From positions 1 to 6,611 of the forward strand of contig JACMOG010001002.1 in assembly GCA_014378125.1 (NCBI GenBank): DNA of 6,611 nucleotides, in the 5' to 3' direction. Shown here piece after piece: positions 1 through 6,611 of this stretch. Under the pieces are notes generated by a model. It did not search any database. It had not been told where the DNA came from and worked only from the letters and a program-made list of their open reading frames with translations. The first letter of the stretch is position 1. Every line of letters starts with the position of its first letter. A program made the translations under genes and the position numbers. This DNA comes from Vitreoscilla sp. Lineage in GTDB: Bacteria > Pseudomonadota > Gammaproteobacteria > Burkholderiales > Burkholderiaceae.

Positions 1-369
1 CCCGCCCACCACCAGCAGCGACTGCCCCGCGCCGCCGCCCTGGGCCACGCCCAGGCGGTCGAACAGCAGCTCCCACGCGGTGATGGCGGTCAGCGGCAGC
101 GCGGCGGCCTGGCTGTCGTCCAGCGAAGAGGGCGCGAGCGCGGCGATGCGCTCGTCCACCACGTGCAGCTCGCTGTTGGCGCCGGGGCGCGTGATCGAGC
201 CGGCATAGAACACGCGGTCGCCCACCTGGAACCCTGCCACCTCCGCGCCCAGGCCTTCGACGATGCCGACGGCGTCGCGCGGGCCCGGCTGCGGGGCGGG
301 CAGGTCGAGGTCTTCGAGGGCGTCGGGCTGGTCCACGGGCAGGTTGCGGCGGTATCCAATGGCTTTCAT
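1..369 (-). CDS. Zinc-type alcohol dehydrogenase-like (MDR family) oxidoreductase, 3' part outside window, internal deletion
   Basis: This is the first 123 codons of a medium-chain dehydrogenase/reductase of the zinc-independent quinone oxidoreductase-like group; the C-terminal part lies beyond the left edge. Translation begins [18 protein letters not shown], and residues 52-63 read [12 protein letters not shown], then a [11 protein letters not shown] stretch, then [18 protein letters not shown] at about 91-108. The last codons ([11 protein letters not shown]) enter the Rossmann NAD(P)H-binding motif. Family members are cytoplasmic NADPH-dependent reductases of quinones or enones; the substrate here is unknown. 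The ATG has GGAG six bases upstream (376-379 on the plus strand). Oddity: residue 32 (end of PGPRD) runs directly into AVGIVEGLG. In the relatives I remember, about 35 residues stand between these points, including an NPVDTK-like active-site segment. The reading frame is intact, so the gene is called CDS, but the product may be inactive. It is divergent from the LysR gene, its likely regulator. Confidence 0.85.
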   Translation of the reverse strand, partial: MKAIGYRRNLPVDQPDALEDLDLPAPQPGPRDAVGIVEGLGAEVAGFQVGDRVFYAGSITRPGANSELHVVDERIAALAPSSLDDSQAAALPLTAITAWELLFDRLGVAQGGGAGQSLLVVGG

Positions 370-451
370 GGCGAACTCCGGTTGTCGATGATCGAATGGT
401 ATTGACACAATTTCGGCTTGATAAGATCGCCTTGGAAGGCATCAGTTTCAA
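370..451. promoter_or_regulatory. Divergent control region between the oxidoreductase and lysR-type genes
   Basis: This 82-bp gap is visibly richer in A+T than its surroundings. For the leftward gene, the minus strand shows TTATCA (424-419), a 17-base spacer and TACCAT (401-396). That is a plausible sigma-70 promoter with four of six matches in each box, and it would start transcription near 389. On the plus strand a perfect TTGACA lies at 402-407, but no good -10 box follows at 16-18 bases; TAAGAT (422-427) is only 14 bases away. That arrangement would fit an activator-dependent or weak promoter for the regulator gene. The two promoters would overlap, the usual layout for a LysR-type regulator controlling itself and a divergent target. 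The boxes were picked by eye. Confidence 0.5.
385..395. promoter_or_regulatory. 11-bp palindrome TCGATGATCGA, possible operator
   Basis: TCGAT and ATCGA form a perfect dyad around a central G. It sits just downstream of the candidate oxidoreductase -10 box and 16 bases before that gene's ATG, where a bound protein would block transcription. It does not fit the classic LysR T-N11-A box exactly (the outer bases are T-N9-A), so its assignment as the regulator's site is only inference. Confidence 0.35.
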
Positions 452-477
452 ATGAAGATTGAAAATATAGGCGATCT
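424..477. repeat. 9-bp inverted repeat bracketing the lysR-type start codon
   Basis: AGATCGCCT at 424-432 is matched perfectly in inverted orientation by AGGCGATCT at 469-477. The 36 bases between the arms contain the ribosome-binding site (434-439) and the ATG (452-454) of the LysR-type gene. The right arm lies inside codons 6-9. It could be a two-site operator for autoregulation. If transcription starts upstream of 424, it could instead be an RNA stem that sequesters the start. A chance dyad of this length is not impossible in a GC-rich genome. Confidence 0.4.
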
Positions 478-1351
478 CCGCGTGCTCATGCAGACCGCGC
501 GCGGCGGCACGCTCACCGCGGCGGCGCGCGTGCTGGGCATCACGCCGGCGGCGGCCAGCGCCACGCTGAAGCGGCTGGAGTCGCAGCTGGGCACCCGCCT
601 GTTCGAGCGCTCCACGCGCGCCATGCGGCTCACGCAGCAGGGCCAGATCCTGCTCGACTACGCCCAGCGTGCGTTCGAGCTGCTGGACGAGGGCGAGTCG
701 CAGGTGGACGCCGACCGGGCGACGCTGCTGGGCACGCTGCGCGTCGCCGCGCCGTCCGACCTCACCCGCAGCGTGCTGCTGCCGCTGTTCGACGAGTTCC
801 TGTCCGCTCATCCCGGCCTGCAACTGCGCCTGTCGGTGGCCGACCGCGTGCTGGACGTACTCAAGGATGAGGTCGACGTGGCCATTCGCTACGGCGCGCT
901 GGCCGACTCGCGCCTGGTCGCGCGCACGCTGGCGCTCGCGCGACCGGTCTGCAGCGCCTCGCCGGACTACCTGCGGCGCCACCCCGCGCCGCGCACGCCG
1001 CACGACCTGGTCGACCACAACTGCATCACCTTCGACCGCGCCGGCCGGCGCCACCGCGCGTGGCGCTTCTGCCGCGACGGCCAATGGACGGAGGTGCGGG
1101 TGGACGGCGACCGCAGCGTCGACGACGCATCGCTGGCGCGCGAGTGGGCGCTGGCGGGCCACGGCGTGCTGCTGAAGTCGGAGATCGACCAGCGCCGCGA
1201 TCTCGAGAGCGGCGCGCTGGTGCCCCTGCTCGAAGACTGGCAGACCGAGCCGTACCCGCTGCACGCGCTGCTGCCCAGCGGCCGCTTCGTGCCCAATCGG
1301 GTGCGGGCGCTCGTGGACTTCCTGGCCTCGCGTTTCAAGGACGTTGCCTGA
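452..1351 (+). CDS. LysR-type transcriptional regulator (CrgA-like)
   Basis: This is a 299-residue DNA-binding regulator of usual LysR length. The N-terminal winged helix-turn-helix spans about residues 5-62. The helix-turn-helix is at about 18-40 (GGTLTAAARVLGITPAAASA), followed by the family signature LESQLGTRLFERSTRAMRLTQQG (43 onward). A linker helix follows, then a periplasmic-binding-protein-like effector domain from about residue 90 (LRVAAPSDLTRSVLLP) to the C-terminus, resembling the CrgA group. The DVAIRYGALADSRLVAR stretch is typical of that domain. The ATG at 452 is preferred because it places the HTH at the standard distance. The only Shine-Dalgarno-like stretch, GGAAGG (434-439), is 12 bases away, longer than ideal. 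The gene is divergent from the oxidoreductase gene, its probable target. Its stop codon overlaps the next gene's ATG (TGATG), so it probably also controls or couples with that gene. The effector molecule is unknown. Confidence 0.93.
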   Translation: MKIENIGDLRVLMQTARGGTLTAAARVLGITPAAASATLKRLESQLGTRLFERSTRAMRLTQQGQILLDYAQRAFELLDEGESQVDADRATLLGTLRVAAPSDLTRSVLLPLFDEFLSAHPGLQLRLSVADRVLDVLKDEVDVAIRYGALADSRLVARTLALARPVCSASPDYLRRHPAPRTPHDLVDHNCITFDRAGRRHRAWRFCRDGQWTEVRVDGDRSVDDASLAREWALAGHGVLLKSEIDQRRDLESGALVPLLEDWQTEPYPLHALLPSGRFVPNRVRALVDFLASRFKDVA

Positions 1352-2115
1352 TGCACTTCGATCCCGAAGAGACCCACGTCGAACCGTTCGTGCACCGGAC
1401 GCGGAAGGTCAAGTCGCTCCACTTCTCGTTCGCGGAAGTCCAGAGCAGCATGAACCTGGCGGATCCGGACGCGCTCGACCTCGTCTACACGCGCACGATG
1501 ATGGGTTTCCTGTTGTTCAACCCCGCGCCCTTGCGGATCGGCATGATCGGCCTGGGCGGCGGATCGCTGGCCAAGTTCTGCTACCGGCACCTGCCCGAGG
1601 CCGACATGACCGTGCTCGAGATCAACCCGCACGTCATCGCGCTGCGCCAAGAGTTCTCGATCCCCGAGGACGACGCACGATTCCGCGTGGTCCGGGCCGA
1701 TGGTGCCAGGTATGTGCGCGCGCACGCGGGCGTCTTCGACGTCCTGCTGGTGGACGGGTACGACAGCGACGGCCTGCCCGGCGTGCTCAGCTCGAAGCGT
1801 TTCTACAACGACGTCGTCGGCTGCCTGCGTCCCGGCGGCGTGATGGCCGCGAACATCCACCTGGACGACGACTTGTTGTCCGGCTTGCTTGCCCGAGTCG
1901 GCCGGAGCTTCGGAACCCGGCCCGTGGCCGTCAAGGATCAGGAGAGTGGCAACGCCATCGTGTTCGCGCGCAGGGACGTGCCGCTGGTTGCGCTTCGGCC
2001 CGAGGACGTGGTGCGGCCCGGCACCGTGGATGCGGCCCGGTGGGAGCCGCTGTCGGCCACGTTCGAACAGGTCCGGGCGTCGCTGAATGCGCAGGGGTCG
2101 GCCGGGATCGCTTGA
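1351..2115 (+). CDS. Spermidine-synthase-like class I SAM-fold transferase of unknown substrate
   Basis: This 254-residue cytoplasmic protein has the Rossmann fold of spermidine synthases and SAM methyltransferases. Visible elements are a short N-terminal segment (1-60), a glycine-rich nucleotide loop IGLGGGSL (66-73), VLEINPHVI (88-96) with Glu90 in the ribose-binding place, Asp117 (ADG) in the adenine-contact place, VDGYDSDG (134-141) and CLRPGGVMAANI (158-169). Compared with SpeE, Asp135 and Asp138 match the two catalytic-loop aspartates of the DSTD motif. The Asp of GGGDGG is replaced by Gly70, and the usual N-terminal beta domain is reduced. It may therefore not use decarboxylated SAM and may be a methyltransferase or another transferase. 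The start is the ATG overlapping the regulator's stop (TGATG), which implies coupled translation. Longer in-frame starts upstream would lie inside the regulator gene and add unrelated low-complexity residues. Family assignment is firm; function is not known. Confidence 0.88.
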   Translation: MHFDPEETHVEPFVHRTRKVKSLHFSFAEVQSSMNLADPDALDLVYTRTMMGFLLFNPAPLRIGMIGLGGGSLAKFCYRHLPEADMTVLEINPHVIALRQEFSIPEDDARFRVVRADGARYVRAHAGVFDVLLVDGYDSDGLPGVLSSKRFYNDVVGCLRPGGVMAANIHLDDDLLSGLLARVGRSFGTRPVAVKDQESGNAIVFARRDVPLVALRPEDVVRPGTVDAARWEPLSATFEQVRASLNAQGSAGIA

Positions 2116-2245
2116 GTCGATGTGCGCGGGCCGGCGACCGCGGCCGTCTCCGGGCATTCGGAAATAGGCACAATGCCGCCTCGCGCCACGTCGACGTTCC
2201 GCTTGCGGGATTCCGGCGCGGCCACCGTCTCCACAGGACCTCGCC
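2116..2245 (+). promoter_or_regulatory. panBC upstream region with weak promoter candidate and panB ribosome-binding site
   Basis: This 130-bp gap separates the transferase gene from panB. The only locally A/T-rich stretch is around 2160-2175, where CACAAT (2169-2174) could be a -10 box (four of six matches). No recognisable -35 hexamer lies 16-18 bases upstream. AGGA (2235-2238) stands seven bases before the panB ATG and is a good ribosome-binding site. I see no riboswitch-like architecture and no clear terminator for the upstream gene. Confidence 0.35.
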
Positions 2246-3935
<1,690 letters not shown>

Positions 3936-3942
3936 GCTGCGC

Positions 3943-3960
3943 CTGAGCGCGGCGGCTCAG
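3943..3960. terminator. Small hairpin between convergent panC and pepF
   Basis: CTGAGC (3943-3948) and GCTCAG (3955-3960) form a perfect six-base-pair stem with a six-base loop. The right arm overlaps the pepF stop codon. There is no following T-run on either strand, so it is not a canonical intrinsic terminator, but it is the only dyad in the 21-bp convergent gap. A second copy of CTGAGC covers the panC stop (3932-3937) and could pair alternatively with the same right arm. Confidence 0.3.
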
Positions 3961-5762
3961 CCTTCGAACGAGCGTTCCAGCTCGTCGACCAGCGACCCCA
4001 CGTAGGCCACCGCCACGCGGATCGGTTCGGGCGTGCGCATGTCGATGCCCGCCAGCGCCAGCAGCTCCAGCGGCTTCAGCGTGCCGCCGGCCTGCAGCAC
4101 CTGCAGCCAGCGCTGGCCGGCCGGCCCGCCTTCCTCGGCCCCGCGCACCGCCATCGCGGTGGCGGCCACCAGGCCCACCGAATACGTGTACGGGTAGAGG
4201 CCCATGTAGTAGTGCGGCTGGCGCATCCAGGTCATGCGCGCGCCGTCGTCGATCTCGACGGCGTCGCCCCAGAACTCCTGCAGCACCTCGCCCTTGGTGC
4301 GGTTCAGCAGCGTGGCGGTGATGGCCTGGCCGGCCTCGGCCAGCGGGTACACCCGGTGCTGCAGCTCGGCCTCCAGCAGGTGGGTGACGAAGTTGTGGTG
4401 GTAGGTGCCCAGCAGCTGCATGATGACGCCGCGGCGCGTGCGCGGGTCGTCGCTGCCGGCCAGGATGTGCCGCGCCAGCAGCATCTCGTGCATGATCGAT
4501 GGCGCCTCGATGAACGGCATCGCCGGCTCCATGCTGGAGGCGCGCTGGTGCTTCATGGCCAGCGCGAAGTGCGCGGCGTGGCCCAGCTCGTGCGCCAGCG
4601 TGAACACGTTGCGCGTGGTGTTGGCCCAGGTCACCAGCAGGTACGGATGCGCGCCGTGGGGCGCGGCGCAGAACGCGCCGGACGACTTGCCCACGTTGTC
4701 GGCACGATCCACCCAGCGCCGGGTGAGCGCCGTGCGCACGAACTCGACGTAGTCGGGGCCCATCACCTGCATCGAGGCGAGGATGGTGTCGCAGGCCTGC
4801 TCCCACGAGATGTGCGGCTCGAACTCGGCGTCGAGCGGGGCCCGCAGGTCGCAATGGAGCATCTTGTCGAGCTTCAGCACGCGGCGGCGCAGGGTCGCGT
4901 AGCGCCGCATGTGCGGGGCGAGCTCGGCGCGGATGATCTCCAGGATGTCGGTGTACAGGCCCGTGGGCACCTGGTGCGACTGCAGCAACGAGGCCTCGGT
5001 GCCCGGGTATCCGCGCAGCTGCGCCAGCACCACGTTCTTCTTCACCTCGGTGGCGAAGGTGGCGGCGTAGGTGTTGTTGTAGGCCTTCAGGCCGGCGCTG
5101 AACGAGGCCCAGGCGCCGCGGCGCACGTCCACGTCGGGGTGCGACTCATACGTGCCTTCGTACAGGTTGAACGAATTGGGCCGTTCGGTGCCGGTCGCGT
5201 CGGTGAACGGCGCGAACTGGATGTCGCTCGACTTCGAGCGCGCGTAGACCGCGTACGGCGAGCCCAGCACCTCGCCCAGCGAGGCCAGCACGCCTTCGGT
5301 GTCGGCGCCCAGCCGGTACGGCCGGGTCTCCAGCAGGCGTTCCAGCGGCACGCGGTGCTCGGCCAGGCCGTCGTCCTCGCGCAGGAAGCGCCCGATGGTG
5401 CCGTCGGGCAGCGCCAGCGTCTCCGCCTCGACGAACGACAGGCTCGCACCCAGGCGAGCGCCCAGGGCGCCGGCCCGCGCGGCCGTGGCCTGGTCGTCGG
5501 GGTTGGTGCCGTCCTGGGCGTTGCGCAGGTAGGCGAAGGTGCTCAGCCGCGCGAAGCGCGCCTGCAGCGTCTCGGCGATGTCCAGGCACGTCCGCAGCGA
5601 GGCGGCCGACTCGCCCAGGCGGCCGCGAAAGGGCTCGACCTCGGCGCGCGCGGCGTCGAGGGACGCGAATTCGGCTTCCCATTGGGCGGGCGACGCGAAC
5701 AGGTCGTCCAGGTTCCAGGTCGATTCAACGGGCACATCGGCCCGCGCGAGGCGGCTTTGCAT
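3957..5762 (-). CDS. pepF: M3B family oligoendopeptidase F
   Basis: This 601-residue cytoplasmic zinc metallopeptidase cleaves short peptides. The length fits PepF, which is about 600 residues. The N-terminal helical part (ESTWNLDDLFASPAQWEAEF, from about residue 11) leads to the oligopeptidase F N-domain. The catalytic domain follows, containing GKSSGAFCAAPHGAHPYLL and the zinc motif HELGH (His391, Glu392, His395). The third ligand Glu419 lies in FIEAPSIMHE, 28 residues after His391, the same spacing as in lactococcal PepF. A Tyr-rich substrate-binding motif HYYMGLYPYTY begins at residue 517. There is no signal peptide. The ATG at 5762 is chosen because AAGAGGA (5776-5770) stands seven bases upstream and the family start follows. 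Longer in-frame starts at 5783 and 6116 would lose this site, and the latter would overlap bioB. Its role is probably turnover of small peptides; specific substrates are unknown. Confidence 0.95.
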   Translation of the reverse strand: MQSRLARADVPVESTWNLDDLFASPAQWEAEFASLDAARAEVEPFRGRLGESAASLRTCLDIAETLQARFARLSTFAYLRNAQDGTNPDDQATAARAGALGARLGASLSFVEAETLALPDGTIGRFLREDDGLAEHRVPLERLLETRPYRLGADTEGVLASLGEVLGSPYAVYARSKSSDIQFAPFTDATGTERPNSFNLYEGTYESHPDVDVRRGAWASFSAGLKAYNNTYAATFATEVKKNVVLAQLRGYPGTEASLLQSHQVPTGLYTDILEIIRAELAPHMRRYATLRRRVLKLDKMLHCDLRAPLDAEFEPHISWEQACDTILASMQVMGPDYVEFVRTALTRRWVDRADNVGKSSGAFCAAPHGAHPYLLVTWANTTRNVFTLAHELGHAAHFALAMKHQRASSMEPAMPFIEAPSIMHEMLLARHILAGSDDPRTRRGVIMQLLGTYHHNFVTHLLEAELQHRVYPLAEAGQAITATLLNRTKGEVLQEFWGDAVEIDDGARMTWMRQPHYYMGLYPYTYSVGLVAATAMAVRGAEEGGPAGQRWLQVLQAGGTLKPLELLALAGIDMRTPEPIRVAVAYVGSLVDELERSFEG

Positions 5763-5898
5763 TCGAGAGTCCTCTTGCAGCATTGGGTCTGATTTGACGT
5801 TATCACGCGGGCCTTGCGAGACGGCACGGCGGGCACCCGGATGACGTTGCGGAACCCGACCAGGGCGCCGGGTCAATCGGGTAGGGCAAAATTCACGC
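5763..5898. promoter_or_regulatory. Divergent control region between pepF and bioB
   Basis: In this 136-bp gap the minus strand has GATAAC (5804-5799) as a possible pepF -10 box. The sequence 17 bases upstream matches the -35 consensus poorly. On the plus strand CAAAAT (5887-5892) is a possible bioB -10 box, with four of six matches and no clear -35. Weak dyads occur at ACCCGG (5835-5840) with CCGGGT (5868-5873), and at GACC (5858-5861) with GGTC (5871-5874). I saw neither a BioR-type TTATCTATAA site nor a BirA-type long operator. How bioB is regulated cannot be read from the sequence. Confidence 0.35.
5770..5776 (-). promoter_or_regulatory. Strong ribosome-binding site for pepF
   Basis: On the minus strand the sequence reads AAGAGGA seven bases before the ATG at 5762. 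This is the best Shine-Dalgarno match in the window and decides the pepF start against the alternative ATG at 5783, which lies upstream of it. Confidence 0.7.
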
Positions 5899-6611
5899 AT
5901 GAACGTATCCGTCTCCCCGATCCTTATCCAGCGTCGCGAACTCGCGGCGCCGGTCGACACGTCCCTGGGCCACGCGCACACCGAGCGCTGGAGCGTGGAC
6001 GCCATCGAGGCCTTGTTCGACCTCCCGTTCAACGACCTGATCCTGCGCGCCCAGGGCGTGCACCGCGAGCACTTCGCGCCCAACCAGGTGGAACTGGCCA
6101 CGCTGCTGTCCATCAAGACCGGCGGCTGCCCCGAGGATTGCGGCTACTGCCCGCAGTCGGTGCACTACGACACCGGCGTCGACGCCACCAAGCTGATGGA
6201 CGTCGAGGCCGTGGCGGCCGCGGCCCGGCTGGCCAAGGAACACGGCGCCACGCGCTTCTGCATGGGCGCCGCCTGGCGCGCGCCCAAGGATCGCGACATC
6301 GAGGCCGTGTCGGCCATCGTGCGCGAGGTGAAGTCGCTGGGCCTGGAGGCGTGCTGCACGCTGGGCATGCTCAGCGAGCCGCAGGCCAGGTCGCTGAAGG
6401 ACGCGGGCCTCGACTACTACAACCACAACCTCGACACCGCCCCCGAGGCCTACGGGCGCGTCATCACCACGCGCGACTACCAGGATCGCCTGAACACGCT
6501 GGGCCATGTGCGCGGCGCGGGCATCTCCGTGTGCAGCGGCGGCATCGTCGGCATGGGCGAAAGCCGTCGCGAACGCGCCGGCCTGGTCGCGCAGCTGGCC
6601 AACCTCGATCC
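5899..6611 (+). CDS. bioB: Biotin synthase, N-terminal 237 residues (3' end outside window)
   Basis: BioB is a radical SAM enzyme that inserts sulfur into dethiobiotin, the final step of biotin synthesis. The radical SAM [4Fe-4S] motif is [10 protein letters not shown] with Cys77, Cys81 and Cys84. The [2Fe-2S] cluster cysteines are Cys121 (RFCMGAAW), Cys152 ([10 protein letters not shown]) and Cys212 ([12 protein letters not shown]). Each is exactly 24 positions later than E. coli Cys53/57/60, 97, 128 and 188. The fourth [2Fe-2S] ligand, Arg260 in E. coli, would lie beyond the right edge. [21 protein letters not shown] is also typical. There is a 24-residue N-terminal extension relative to E. 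coli. No other ATG occurs before residue 100, so the ATG at 5899 is taken as the start. The nearest purine-rich element, AGGG at 5883-5886, is 12 bases away and a poor ribosome-binding site. No other bio genes are visible nearby. Confidence 0.97.
   Translation, partial: MNVSVSPILIQRRELAAPVDTSLGHAHTERWSVDAIEALFDLPFNDLILRAQGVHREHFAPNQVELATLLSIKTGGCPEDCGYCPQSVHYDTGVDATKLMDVEAVAAAARLAKEHGATRFCMGAAWRAPKDRDIEAVSAIVREVKSLGLEACCTLGMLSEPQARSLKDAGLDYYNHNLDTAPEAYGRVITTRDYQDRLNTLGHVRGAGISVCSGGIVGMGESRRERAGLVAQLANLD

Noticed and set aside
1060..1350. Upstream in-frame extension of the transferase gene
   Set aside because: The added residues are low-complexity and lie inside the regulator's coding sequence. 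The ATG at 1351 gives the family-like start.
1351..2115. Calling this gene speE (true spermidine synthase)
   Set aside because: The GGGDGG Asp is missing and the N-terminal domain is reduced; the fold is supported but not the reaction.
4212..5792. 526-codon plus-strand open frame antisense to pepF
   Set aside because: It is rich in Gly, Val, Arg, Gln and His with no motifs. The pepF frame carries the full HELGH peptidase signature and a strong ribosome-binding site.
5820..5898. Biotin-responsive operator (BirA or BioR type) upstream of bioB
   Set aside because: The weak GC dyads there do not match either known operator pattern.
5763..6116. Longer N-terminus for pepF, starting at 5783 or 6116
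   Set aside because: The ribosome-binding site at 5776-5770 would fall inside the gene, the extra residues do not resemble the family, and the longest form would run antisense into bioB.

Overview
The window is ordinary high-GC bacterial chromosome. It carries housekeeping vitamin genes plus one small accessory-looking cluster. Several residue-level features, recalled from the families rather than searched, point to Betaproteobacteria, order Burkholderiales, probably Comamonadaceae or close kin. These are the BioB stretch [10 protein letters not shown], the PanB stretch [13 protein letters not shown] and the PanC stretch [11 protein letters not shown]. The genus cannot be fixed from this sequence.

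Left part (1-2115): a medium-chain dehydrogenase/reductase gene (zinc-type alcohol dehydrogenase-like/quinone oxidoreductase) runs leftward out of the window. It is divergent from a LysR-type regulator gene. The 82-bp gap between them holds a perfect TTGACA hexamer, an 11-bp palindrome and one arm of a 9-bp inverted repeat that brackets the regulator's start codon. The regulator is followed, with a one-base stop/start overlap (TGATG), by a spermidine-synthase-like class I methyltransferase-fold protein. That protein lacks the Asp of the donor-binding glycine-rich motif. The dehydrogenase appears to lack about 35 residues of its N-terminal catalytic domain by a clean in-frame deletion.

Middle part (2116-3935): after a 130-bp gap come panB and panC, 7 bp apart. 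They encode two enzymes of pantothenate (vitamin B5) synthesis. PanB makes ketopantoate from ketoisovalerate, and PanC ligates pantoate to beta-alanine. Both retain all the active-site residues I could locate.

Right part (3936-6611): panC converges on pepF, an M3B oligoendopeptidase on the minus strand, across 21 bp containing a small hairpin. pepF is divergent from bioB (biotin synthase, radical SAM), which runs off the right edge. The 136-bp pepF/bioB gap holds a candidate bioB -10 box so close to the ATG that the message may be nearly leaderless.

No tRNA, rRNA, CRISPR array, insertion sequence or phage gene was seen. I did not find a clear new multi-gene system. The best leads are the dehydrogenase deletion, the translationally coupled regulator plus spermidine-synthase-like pair, and the dyad around the regulator start.
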